Origin: Effrenium voratum
Taxonomy: Eukaryota > Sar > Dinophyceae > Suessiales > Symbiodiniaceae
DNA length: 64,000 bases
Reading direction: 5' to 3'
NCBI GenBank assembly: GCA_963377175.1
Contig: CAUJNA010003239.1
Location: 1,817,338 to 1,881,337 of the forward strand
In this document: positions 32,640 through 43,414 of the stretch, in pieces
How the letters are laid out: each line of letters starts with the position of its first letter
Numbering within the stretch: the first letter of the stretch is position 1
Position numbers and translations under genes: made by a program
The notes under the pieces: generated by a model
Told to the model about the DNA's origin: nothing
What the model saw: only the letters and a program-made list of their open reading frames with translations
Databases searched by the model: none

Positions 32640-35600
32640 GGAAAAGGAAATGAAAGAACGGGACGGGCAAGGTGCCCGGTGGCCGGCTGTGTCGCGTGAA
32701 TCCGGCTATGCCTCCTGGGGTAGCATGTCGCCGCTAGGCAATTAGCCTGCTATAGGGGCTGCAACGGGCGCCGCCGACCCTCGCCACTTGGTCGTGATGC
32801 AAATCCGGCACCTCTGCATCACCAGCTCGGGGTTGCGGTTTTGCTCGCCTGTCAAAAACCCTCGCAAAACATCGCGTATGGCCATGTGGCTGACATCATG
32901 ATGGGCCTGAATGATGCTTCAGCGGGCTTGGTCTGCATCATCAAGACTTCCTTCCAAAAACTGTTTTTTAGAAGGTATCGGAGGGATATAAGCGAGGCTC
33001 ATTTTTGCGCATTTTGGCGCCAAGCGCTGCCGGGCATGCCGGCGATGCTGGGCCCTCGCTCTACAAAACGCTGTAAATGCCGCCAAAAACTGCTGTGCTG
33101 AGCGTTGGGCGGTTGTTCTGTCCGTTTTGCTTTTGTTGCGGCTGGCTCATGCGCTGCGCGGTCCTTGCTTTTTTCCCATTGGTTTTCGGGCCTTCTGGCG
33201 CGCGCGCGCGAGACCCGAGCCACAAAACGCTGCTATTTTACAGTTGTTTGTTGCATTTGCGTTTCCGGGCTGGCTTGCGGGCTGTTCTTGCTGGGCTGCT
33301 GTTTCTGGGGCCTCTGGCGCGCGCGCGCGACCCCATGTCGGCCTTCTGGGTTGGGGCCGGGCTGGGGCCCACTGGGGCTGGGGTGGGCCACACGCATAAC
33401 CTAACCAGCCATATCATTTTGCTCTGCCACAGAGATCTGCGCGGGAGGTACGAGAATGCTTCATGCATTTTGCCTGTTTGTGCGAGCAGCTCAGCGACAA
33501 CTTCAGGGCTTCCAAGCGCAAAGCCTTCAACATCACTGAGAAGCAACCATGGCAATCAATTTGGCAGAATATGTTCACGAGTTTGGTTTCTGTCATAAGA
33601 ACCAGTTTGGGCACACGTTATGTAGATGTTTTGTTTTTGGTCTTCTCTCTTTCTTGGCGCACGCCGTCCCACAGGCTTCACTTCACTACCCACATCGTGG
33701 ACGTGGCTTTGTGCATCCGAAGTTGACCTGGTGTTTTCGAGGGGAAGATTACATGTCCAAGCTTGGGGGCCTCGTGAAAACTTGCGTTCGAGGAGTTTTC
33801 AGGGAGAGCACGACCCAGAAAGACGCGGCAAAGTACCGCCCAGCCACGCGCATGGCTTGGAAGCGCAACCTCAGTTGAGGGGGAAACAGAACGCGGGTAA
33901 AAGGTTTTTCATTCCCTGCTCAATCAAGCCCATGCTCATTGTCACAGAGATTGGGGGTTACCATAAACACGCATTTATACTGCAGGCGCGATTTGTTTCT
34001 TTCACTCGCCCTGTCGGTAGATACTGCGACGACAGTTGAAACCGCATCTGGGTGGAGCCCTCGTTGCTAGACAAAGCGGTGGCCACAGAAGGCCTCCCTG
34101 AGAACACCTAAGAAGCCAGCAAAGAAACCTTAATAATGGTGCGCTTGCGAGAAACCTGTGGATGTTAACAAAGTAGAACTCCAAACTGCTGCTGTACGGT
34201 AAGGCCACAAACAACACATCGAGAAAAGACAGTGGTTGGGCTCAGGATGTGGGATTTTGATCCGTCTGATTCTTTGCTGGCATCGAATCGCTGCGGAGCA
34301 ACAATCTTGCTGCAATGAAGTCCTCAAGAAGTTGAGAGGCGATGAAAAGATTAAGGCCTGGAGACGACGGAGTCTCAAGACCAGAGTTGCATCTCGTCAT
34401 GGCCCACACTGTGTGTCACTTGCCTAGAGGAAACACGCCAACAGGGTTCCTTGGTTGAGTTACAAGACCGAGGCATAACGCGTTTGCAATCGAGTATCAA
34501 TGGTCGGGCCGTGTCAACTCTCACCACTTGCCATTCAAGGTTGCAGACATGTGCTCCTTTTCTATACCACGCGCGCGGCGCAGGTCCTGGCCGTGACTGA
34601 TGGTATCCAAATAAACCTTGACGACAGGCTGGCGAACGACGTCCAAGACGAAAATGAGGAGGGAGCTCGCACCAAACACGAGCCGACGTACGATGAACAA
34701 CACTCGGACTCAGGGGAGGAGACGCTGTCTTTCGAGCAGCTGTACGAGAGGGCCCGACAGGCCGCCAGGTTGCGCCTTGGCCTTTGGCCTTGCCTTGGCC
34801 TTCCTTGGCCTTCACTGTCGGCGGAATCTTTGGCAATGGCCGGAAGAAAAAGGCGCAAGCGTGAGCCAATCACAACGGAGGGCACCCTGGCCAGAGTGAA
34901 GGCGGGACATTCCATTGTTTGTGCAATTTGCTTGCGCAATTTGAGTGGCAATTTGATCAATAGCTTTCTCCAATTTGTTTGGCTCTCTACCGCGCGCCAG
35001 GCGAGAAGCTTGTGGGAGATGACGTGAACTTTCAGCGCGAGCAGAAGGAGCTCGGTCAAGATGGCTATTGTCACAGGACAGAAGCAGTGTTTTGGCAACC
35101 ATGAGCCTTTCTGATCTGAAGAACTCTTGCGGCAGGATCTGCCGATGTAGACTGGCAAGCATGGGCGTGTTTGAGAAAAAACCTGCGCCGCTTGCGCTGT
35201 GCATCAAATAGAGTGACAGCTGACACACATGTGATAGTTGATGCTGCGGTGGTCCAGATTCTATTGCGGCAGACTCTCTGCGCAGCCATTCCTAGAGTTC
35301 ATAATAGTCAGTCATCGGCTGCCGCCCGCGAAAAGCCGCCCGCCGGACCATGAAGAAGCCAGCTGCCAAGAAGCAGAAGGTAGACTGGTCCTGAGGCTGA
35401 GGAGAGCCAGCGCTACACTGCGGGATTGGAACCTTTCTTTCTAAGAGAGTGTAGAGAAGTTTTGCGCTTTCAAACAGAAATGGTTCCTAAACGATCAGCA
35501 CGGCAAAGAACCGGCGCCCTGGTGAGTTTTTTAAGTGTCCATGCGCAGACTGTTGATTCGGCATGGAAAGGGTCCGAAAACATGCAGTGCCATTCCTGCG

Positions 35601-35770
35601 CAAGTGTTTGCTGCGAGTGCTGTGACCATCATTGAGAGTGCTCGTGTCTTGCGCGAGCGCGCGTTCCAGCAAGACTATACCAATGCACATGGCTTAACAT
35701 GAGCCCAAACCCACTTGCACCGTGCGCTTTGTGTCTGTACTGCCGGAAAACGCGCCGCAAAAGCACTGGA
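32640..35770. other. no confident gene; alternating CG runs
   Basis: A 109-codon plus frame (33549-33878) contains FRGEDYMSKLGGLVKTCVRG, which faintly recalls hypothetical dinoflagellate proteins. A 175-codon plus frame (34500-35027) has an acidic middle (ANDVQDENEEGA). Neither has a domain I can name. Nearly identical segments around (GC)n runs at about 33185-33215 and 33305-33335 show a local ~120-bp duplication. Confidence 0.4.
33180..33340. repeat. ~120-bp duplication with (GC)n runs
   Basis: CCTTCTGGCGCGCGCGCGCG recurs as CCTCTGGCGCGCGCGCGCG about 118 bp downstream. Alternating purine-pyrimidine GC runs of 12-14 nt could adopt Z-form. Confidence 0.7.
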
Positions 35771-35774
35771 ACAT

Positions 35775-35945
35775 GTGCCCAAACTGCTAAAAACAGTCGG
35801 CAAATACGAATTTGCGGCGTTCTTGGATTCATTCGATTTAGGACATTTTCAGTTTTATCACAGATTTCAAGTTGTTTTACTTATCCTTTCGGTGGCTTAA
35901 GGGCTGTCTTGGCGGAACTTGAGCCCAAAATGGAGCTCTGCCACT
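35775..35945 (-). repeat. dispersed ~170-bp repeat, inverted copy
   Basis: Read on the minus strand it matches the plus-strand units at 37.6-38.2 kb: CCATTTTGGGCTCAAGTTCC, GCCACCGAAAGGATA, ATAAAACTGAAAATG, AATGAATCCAAGAACGCC, TATTTGCCGACT. Confidence 0.85.
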
Positions 35946-35964
35946 GAAAATTCACCGAAACTAC

Positions 35965-36490
35965 ATCAACAACAGCAAGAATGCATTCAACGTGCCAAGC
36001 AAATGCGCTCAAAACTCCACACAAGGCTGCAAACCTATGTTGAAATTGCATTAAAGGTGCAACAAAAATGCGTCACATCATGCAAAACTGCACGCAAACT
36101 GCACAACTGCATTCAAACCGCACTCAAACCGCAATCAAACTGCAATCAAACTGCACTCGAATCGCAAAAGTGCACTCCGACTACATCCAAACTTCACTCA
36201 AACTGCAAAAGGGCATTCAAACTTCACTCAAACTTCACTCAAACTTCACTCAAACTTCACTCAAACTACAAAACTGCACTCAAACTGCATTCAACCTGCC
36301 AAACTGCACTCAAGCTGCACTCAAACTGCCTTCAAAATGCAAAACTGCACTCAAGTCAATCTGCATTCAAACTGCAAAACTGCACTCAAACTGCATTCAA
36401 ACTGCCTTCAAACTGCAAAACTGCACTCAAACTGCACTCAAACTGCACTCAAACTGCATTCAATCTGCAAAAGTGCATTCAGTCAAGCAC
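35965..36490 (+). repeat. 12-bp (CTCAAACTGCAT)n array
   Basis: About 40 units of CTCAAACTGCA(C/T) are mixed with CAAAACTGCA and TTCAAACTGCC variants. The 12-bp period keeps all frames open, so the 193- and 184-codon frames are artefacts. Confidence 0.93.
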
Positions 36491-37590
36491 GTCAGAGTAG
36501 GAACCTACAGCTTCCGCTGGCTGATGAGCGCCGTAGTGGGGAGCATAGCCAAAAGCCGGCAGACCCTTGGTCAGGCCGTGTGGCAGCGCGAAGTCCCGGT
36601 TCCAGATCACTCCTCAGTCTAAAAAGGGATGAGGTGCTGCGAGACCGGCGCCATCGGCGCTTGAGCTCCTTGGGCGCCAACTGAGAGGAGACGCCACTCC
36701 TCAAGATCATCCCGGTGCATCACTATGCCTGCAGCATACCAGAGCTCGTCGTCGAACACGGGAAACCTCCAGCCGGGCAGCGAAGCTCAGAGTGCTTGCG
36801 AGGCCCGTAGCTGATCAAGGGCGGGATGGCGGCTTTGAAATCGTCGGCGCCGTGCCCCCTCCAAATCCAATTGGGCTGATGCGATCGAGCCACTTCCAGC
36901 TGTACTACAGCCTTTTTCCTCCTGCTCTACTGAGGCTTCCTCTGCAGGATAACTGCAGCGTATCCTGAGCACGGAAGAACCCGACAGCATGGAGTATCCT
37001 GCTCTACGCCAGGCAGTCTTTGGCTGCAAGGAGAACTTCTTTGAGCGTGGATGGCACAAATGGGCTTCGCTGCCGTATTTTCGCTTTTTTGTAGTCTCTT
37101 TTTTTTTCTGTCGTGTGGTTCCGGGTCACGTTGCGCAAAACGCAGCGTCATCCCCGCAAGGTCTTAAATGAATCAATCGGCCACTACAGACCCAGAGGAT
37201 ACTGACTGCACATGGAGCGAGAAGGAAAGGTGGGCAGCGACCAGCGTTCCGTGAGCCCCTTGCGGCAAAGTGCAGAGACAGATCTGGACTGTTGATTCTG
37301 CATATCATGAGCCAGAGCTTGCCGCCACACACAAGATTGTTTGCTGTGAATAGTTTTCATCCCAGTGTACATTTCTGCGCTGACCGAACTGTTCCTCTTA
37401 TAAAAAGAACCACCAAACTGATAGCAGTTGTTGCGGAAAGCCTGTGCGCTCGTTTTTCAAACCCATCATTTGCGGACACAGCCGCAAAAGACCCGGCTGG
37501 CACAGAAGTCCCAGGCGACAAAAGACTCGCGAACGGAGCTTGGCGTTGCTCCACACACAGCTTGTGTCCACACACATCCTGACGACGAAC
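36491..37590. other. no recognisable gene
   Basis: Only short overlapping frames occur on both strands, with no recognisable domains, repeats or RNA structures. Confidence 0.45.
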
Positions 37591-37595
37591 CTATA

Positions 37596-38280
37596 GCGCC
37601 CTTCCAGTTGTCTCATTGTTCATGCCGCATCTTCCTGCACGAAGCCTTTTTTCCCAGCTCCAGTTTCAACCCACAAGATCAAATGCTGGGACTGGGCTCC
37701 ATTTTGGGCTCCAGTTCCGCCAAGATAACCTTGAAGCCACCGAATGGATAGGTAAAAAACTTGAAACCTGATAAAACTGAGAATGCCCTAAATCCAATGA
37801 ATCCAAGAATGCCCCAAATTCTTTCTTGGCTGACTTTTTTCCCCACCCCCACACAGTTTCAACCCACAAGACCACCCTTCAAGAGTCATGTTTTTTGCGC
37901 AGCTCTCATGCATCTATGGCGCCCTTCCAGTTTTCCCACTGTTCATGCCGCATCTCCCTTCAAAACCTTTTTTCCCAGCTCCAGTTCCAACCCAAAAGAT
38001 CAAATGATCCATTTTGAGCTCAAGTTCCGCCACAGGACAACCTTGAAGCCACCGAAAGGATAGGTTAAAAAAAATCTTGGAACCACAGATAAAACTGAAA
38101 ATGCCTTAAATCTAATGAATCCAAGAACGCCCAAATTCTTATTTGCCGACTTTTTGCAAGATCACCCGTCAAGAGTCATGTTTTTGCGCAGCTGTGTTCA
38201 TGCCGCATCTCCCTTCAAAACCTTTTTCGCCCAGCCCCACAGTTTCACGACTCACAGGATCACCCTTCTTTAGCGCAATG
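37596..38280 (+). repeat. ~323-bp tandem repeat, about 2.3 copies
   Basis: The strings GCGCCCTTCCAG, TGTTCATGCCGCATCT, TTTTCCCAGCTCCAG, CATTTTGGGCTC and GAATCCAAGAA recur with a period of about 323 bp (37596 and 37919). A truncated third copy ends near 38280. An inverted partial copy lies at 35775-35945. Confidence 0.85.
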
Positions 38281-38424
38281 CTCAGCGCGCAAGGGGATCG
38301 CACGAACAATGAGATTGGCAGTTGTGGGCGACTGGACATGTTGCGCTATACACTTGATTTAATTCTCGTTGTTCCAAATCAAAAACTGGCGCCCCACCGT
38401 AAAAAATGTAGATTTGATGATTTA

Positions 38425-38585
38425 GTATAGTAGTTTTGATGCAGTTTGACGCCGTTTGCATAGCTTGGGTGTAGTTTTGATGTAGTTTGATGCGCTGTCG
38501 ATGCAGTTTGCCTGTGGTTTGATGTAGGTTTGATGCGCCTCGGAAACTGGCAAAAAAACGCCAATGCAGTTTGAACGCAGTCTGG
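38425..38585 (-). repeat. degenerate GATGTAGTTT / GATGCAGTTT repeat
   Basis: Units of about 12-20 bp such as TTTGATGTAGTTTGATGC resemble the reverse complement of the CAAACTGCA array at 36.0-36.5 kb. Confidence 0.75.
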
Positions 38586-38599
38586 ATGCACGTTGGAAA

Positions 38600-38810
38600 T
38601 AGCACCAAAATTTACTACACAAAAAAAGTACTACGCAGTGTAGTACAATTACCACATATGTGTACAAAATTGTGTAGAAATTTGGCCTTCAAAATGTGTG
38701 GTCAAATGGCCCGTTTTACTACGCAGCGATTTTACTACACAAAAGCCATTTTTGCATAGTAGTTTTGGGCGGGCGTGTAAAATGTAAAATTACTACACTT
38801 TGATCCTTCA
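38600..38810. repeat. TACTACACAAA-motif degenerate repeat, locus 2
   Basis: TACTACACAAA, TACTACGCAG and related strings recur about eight times, with GTGTAGTA on the other strand. This is the reverse orientation of the cluster at 19755-19990. Confidence 0.7.
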
Positions 38811-39290
38811 GGTAACATGGTGACTTGGATAAATCTTGCTTGCTTCCCCATAGAACTAATCTGGATTATTATGCAGCGTGTGTTATCTTGGGTTTCGGGT
38901 GTACTCCGCTATGGGCAGAAGATATGCAGTCAACCGACCTGCGCGCGCGTCGAAACCAACCAGGAAAGCAGGAGATGCAATTTCGTTTCGGTATGAACCT
39001 AGCCATTCTCAAGCTCGGATTGCCGTTGCCAACTGCGAGGCAGAAGGAGAAACTAGGCATGACCTTGCATCCACACAAAATCTCAACCACTGTTCACATT
39101 TTCGACAAGGGTAAGGTTCCCGTACGATTCCCCGCACTCTACGGGAGAGCATGTCGGCTGTTCAATATCCAGAAGACGGAGCTGATAGTTTCAACTTCGA
39201 ACCACCCTGGACATGATGATGTTAGCCCGTGCAACTGTGGTGTGAATACCTTTTCGGCAGCCCTCAGAATCTGTTTCTGATTCCACTGGC
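38811..39290. other. no recognisable gene
   Basis: A 151-codon plus frame (38825-39280) has normal composition but no domain I recognise. It could be a decayed fragment of a larger element. Confidence 0.35.
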
Positions 39291-39294
39291 GGGT

Positions 39295-39835
39295 GAGCGG
39301 TCCTTAAACCAGCCTCTCACGCCCGCACACCCGCATAAGCACACCTGCTCAGGGCTGCACAGGCGCGCAGCATAAGCACACCCGCTAACGCGCACCACTT
39401 CCGCCTCACGTCAGGGCCGCACGCACGCCGGCAAATCTCGCGCAGCACATCTGCCTTGGCACATGATAAGCACACACGCTCACACGCGTCACGTCAGAGC
39501 ACGCACGCCAGCACAGGATAAGCACACCCGCTCACGCGCGTCGTGTCAGAGGCGCACGCACGCTGGCACAGCATAAGCACACCCGCTCACACACGTCACG
39601 TCAGAGCGTGGCCGCTCACGCGCGTCAGGTCGGAGCACACGATAAGCACACGCGCTCACACGCGCCACATCAGAGCTGCGCACGCTGGCACACGATAAGC
39701 ACACCTGCTCACGCGCATCACGTCAGAGCTGCAAACACGCCGACGCGGCTGCTCACGCACGTCAGGTCGGAGCTGCCCGCACCTTGGCACACGATAAGCG
39801 CACCCGCCAACTGCCAGGCGCGCTGACTTAAAACT
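39295..39835 (+). repeat. ~60-bp GC-rich minisatellite (GATAAGCACACCCGCTCACG)
   Basis: About nine imperfect units contain GATAAGCACAC(C/A)CGCTCAC, then GCGTCACGTCAGAGC, then CGCACGCTGGCAC. Unit length varies from about 45 to 75 bp. Confidence 0.9.
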
Positions 39836-39839
39836 GCAC

Positions 39840-41440
39840 ATGTTGATCTGAGACCTGAGTCTTGCATATGGAAGTCTTGTTCTGTGTTACCCTACACCCA
39901 TTCCTTTTCCTTCAAACCATCGTCAAGCTCAGAGATGCGAGTTTCGTGCCACATGGTTTCATTTGTCCTTGAACGATATGCAGCGGGGTCAGCTGGAGAA
40001 CAAGGTAACAGGGGGAACAACGGGAGGATCCCTCCATGGTGTTGCAGGGATCCCAATCAATCCCTGGCCGGGACCTCAAAACAACTGAAGATCAGCGCGA
40101 GAAACAAAAACCAAAGGAGCAAGGGAACCACAAAAACCACTTCAGTCGTTTTTACTTGGTTTGACACGCACCCGTGAAACACTGCGAAACCTTCTCCAGC
40201 TTGTTTTTTGCACGTCAAGCGTTCTCACACGTCGGTTACCCAGTTTCGGAAGCGCACATCGGCTTGGAAAATCCAAGAAGACATTTTCTTGGAACACAAC
40301 AACAATTGCAAGTGCTGCGACACTTGTCAGAAGGTGAACCAAAGCCGACACATTCGCGAGTGAGTGCAACGCGCTCTGAAGTCTTCGGCGACTTGACTTT
40401 TGCTGACCACGGAGAAGTTGAATTCAATTTCAAGTCGGACCCTAGTGATTCGAAAGATCCAAATCTCCCGCACAAGCGGTCGAAGAGGTAAACTCACTTC
40501 TCTTATCATTCTGGACGCAGCTACTTCGACGATTACTGCTCTGCTTTTCCTGCTACAGGCACAACTGCAAAAAAAACTTTTCTGACGTTCGATGGGTATT
40601 TGGAAACGTATCGACTGAATCCGAAACTCATGCTTGACGTGGTTCAATCTGACTCAGCAGATTATTTGCCAAGCATGTGTGGCACGCGCTTCCACACTAG
40701 CTTTCGGGGGAATCACGCTCGTCGAGCCTGGCCTTGGAAGAAGACCTGCCGACATGCGAACGGCGAAACGCAAGACCCGCCAGTTCTGACTGCAGACCAC
40801 CAAGCCGATCGTGTCACTCAGGGCGGACAACTGGTTGCACCACGAACTTATCTTGAGGCCAGACACTCAGATGATCTCCGTCTGATCTTGCCAAGAATGT
40901 CAGATTTTCCAAGACAGAGATTGCGCCTGGAGAAGAAGTCTAGTACTGGCAGATAGATCCCAGTAAGGCTCGTTCAGATGGCACAAAATCAGGAAAACGC
41001 CGAAAGGGAGAAGTCCTCACCTCTGATGGTTCCATGGCAAGCGCGGAATTTGGGTCGGCAAAACCAACATCAGGAATATCAGGCACTGCGAGGATGTTGA
41101 CATTTGTCGGGCCCTGTATTGCTCGCCAGGCCAGCCAGCAGTGAGTGTCACGTAGACTACCGCACTGGCGGTTCATCTGACAGTGATAGTGTGAGATCAG
41201 ATGTTTCGCAGGCGTTGACGATCGTCCCTTCGACATGTCGTTCTTATCAAACAGCGCACTAGCAATGTCAGATGACTGACCGTCCAGATTTTCAGATGTT
41301 CTCGCGCTTTTCGCAGGATTCGCACGCATGTCACAAACCGCAGCAACAGGGTTGCGAGTTTCCACGCCCATCGATTTGCGATCCGATTTCGATCTCACAC
41401 CGGCGTTGTGCGCAAATCATCGCGGCTCAGGAGCCTTTAT
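39840..41440. other. no confident gene
   Basis: Plus frames at 40174-40491 and 40600-40956 and a minus frame at 40940-41398 have non-repeat composition, yet I recognise no domain in them. They may be remnants flanking the Copia element to the right. Confidence 0.35.
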
Positions 41441-41842
41441 TCATCTTCGTGGCCCCTTCATGAGCCAAATGGCAAACTTGAAGAATCCCGCAATTCTGGC
41501 AGCTAAAGCTTTGCCTATGGTTCTCTTTTGCGTACAGGTTGCTTTCCGTTTTTTTTCAGGAGACAACCGGTGATCCCCGCAGGGAGGACACAGAGGATGA
41601 ACGCATCTGAGCAGACACCAAAGAATATGAAAAGGATGGCAAACCTGACAAAGGACCTTGATCTGACAACAGGCCTTGCATCCGGTCTCCAGCTCGGATG
41701 ATGGTGACGCAGACGGGGAATCCTCAGATGAAACCATTCCGTACAATGATGATGATACCGCGCTGGTGGTCGATGAGGCTTGCTGGTCTATGCTGTCTGA
41801 GGGCGCCAAGCTTTGCGCAGTAACATGTTCTTTTAGTGACAT
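41441..41842 (-). other. unrecognised open frame downstream of the Copia RNase H
   Basis: The frame is 133 codons: a Ser-rich N-terminal half, then CKACCQIKVLCQVC and a Lys/Arg-rich end. It follows the RNase H remnant on the same strand, so it may be read-through of the element's 3' part or LTR. No function is assigned. Confidence 0.3.
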
Positions 41843-41857
41843 AGAACGAAATCCTGT

Positions 41858-42454
41858 TCACCTTGATTGATCAGGCTTATTTCGCACCCTGCGCCAAATG
41901 TCTTTATACCAACTGTCGGTTTGCGGGGCCTGTCCCTGAATCTCCTTCAGCGATTTCCTATCCAGCCGAGCCCCCCCTGGCAGCGGATCATGCAAAGGAT
42001 CGGTCATGCCAGCCTGCACAAAACACAAGAGTGACACTCCACTTCGCGTTGTCGTAGAGGCTGATTTCCGGCCTCTTGCCGCATCGCTTGGTGGTGATGC
42101 CGCCTCTTGCCGCTTCAACGCCCGGCACGTTTGCCTCAAGCCGACGATGTCAATCTCCAACCGCTTCTCCGCGAAGCTTGTTGACAACCTGTGGATCGCG
42201 TCGAACAGCGATCTGGCATCCGTCACCGAAGTCACCGGAAATGGTGACTTCCCACTCTGCGCGGCCACATAGTTCGAGACATCCCAGAAAGTTCGCAGTG
42301 TCTTCCGCCCAATCCAGTCAAGCCGCTTCCGCCGGCAAGGTTGAGCGTGGCACCTGCTAATTCCTAAAGCTCCTCCGCGGTCGCAGCACCACCATGCCGC
42401 CTTGCGATTTGCCTGCCGGTGCTTTTGCAAAAGCCGAATCCCCGTACACCACAA
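41858..42454 (-). pseudogene. Copia-type RNase H remnant
   Basis: The frame contains SVTDARSLFDAIHRLSTSF and then EKRLEIDIVGLRQTCRALK. TDARSL carries an RNase H acidic residue, and EKR plus EIDI carry the next expected acidic box. The run LLQKHRQANRKAAWW upstream and WYKDIWRRVRNK downstream are less conserved, and the frame is disrupted at both ends. It lies 3' of RT fragments on the same strand, in the order expected for Copia pol. Confidence 0.8.
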
Positions 42455-42625
42455 GATCAGCTAATCCGCGGGCGCCGGCTCGACGCTGATGCTGGTATCC
42501 GCCGTGGCCTTGGCGTACTGCAAGGAGCGGTTGACTTTGCGAAGATCTTCGATCTTCAGCTCACTCGACCTTTCTGAAGCAGGCCACCAGGTCACGGCGT
42601 GTCGTCCATTGCAGTGAGCCTGAAC

Positions 42626-43414
42626 TCAGACAGCAGCTTCTGGTCCGAAGCTACAACAGTTCCTTCGGCGAAGGATCCTGTCCGCCACGCAGTGACTCTG
42701 GTCAGCGGCCATCTGCTCCCTGGCCACGTCCTTGGCGCCGCTGATCTCATTGTCGCTGGCCGGATCCTTGCACAAGAAAAGGCAGGGATCAACGCTGCAT
42801 TGACACCAGCCCAGCCCGAGGAGCGCAAAACCACTGCCTGCGTGTTGGCTTGTCCGTAAACCAGCACTCAGCTTGTAGAGCAAAGGTCTGCCCCCAGCTC
42901 ACTGCCAAGGGGTCCTTGGGAGGCCGCATGAAGATGGCCGTCGGCCAACCGTGTCTGGCTCTCCTTGCAAGAAAGCCGACTTGCCTGCCACTTTGCATTG
43001 TACTTGGCGCCGCCATCCTGTCGCATGAACTCCACTTGGTCCATTCGCACCACTCAACCTTCACCCCATCCATGAAGGCTGGCCAGCCGTAGATCTTGCC
43101 AGCGCGGTAGTTCTCCAAGCTTTGGCCTTCTCATCGTACTCCACATCTTCGTCGAACCAAGCCTTCACCGAAGTTGGCGCACAAGCACCTTCCGCAGCAC
43201 GTCTGACCGCTTCCAGATTTTTTTCGATGGCTCCGAACTGCAAGCAGTAGGTCTTGGCATTGGCGGTGAGGACCTGGTTCGTCGGCCACTGGCTGTGGCT
43301 GCGCTTCCGAAGATTCTGCCCAGGTCCCAGCGCGGAAGTCAACCCCCTCGATGGCTTGGAAGACCTAGAAGATTGCTTCGATGCCTTCCTCGTCATCATA
43401 GAAGGCCGTGTCAC
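42626..43414 (-). pseudogene. Copia-type reverse transcriptase fragments
   Basis: Minus frames here include GWCQCSVDPCLFLCKDPAS (about 42810-42750), matching the Copia RT stretch just before the catalytic box (DPCLF/CLY). KYNAKWQASRLSCKESQT lies upstream. Between them and the RNase H at 42.4 kb the expected VDD box is not visible. Several frame changes are required, so the segment is decayed. The assignment relies mostly on strand, order and the DPCLFLCKD string. Confidence 0.6.

Noticed and set aside
35919..36622. 193- and 184-codon frames with CTQTALKLHSN-like repeats
   Set aside because: 12-bp repeat keeps all frames open; no start context or domain.
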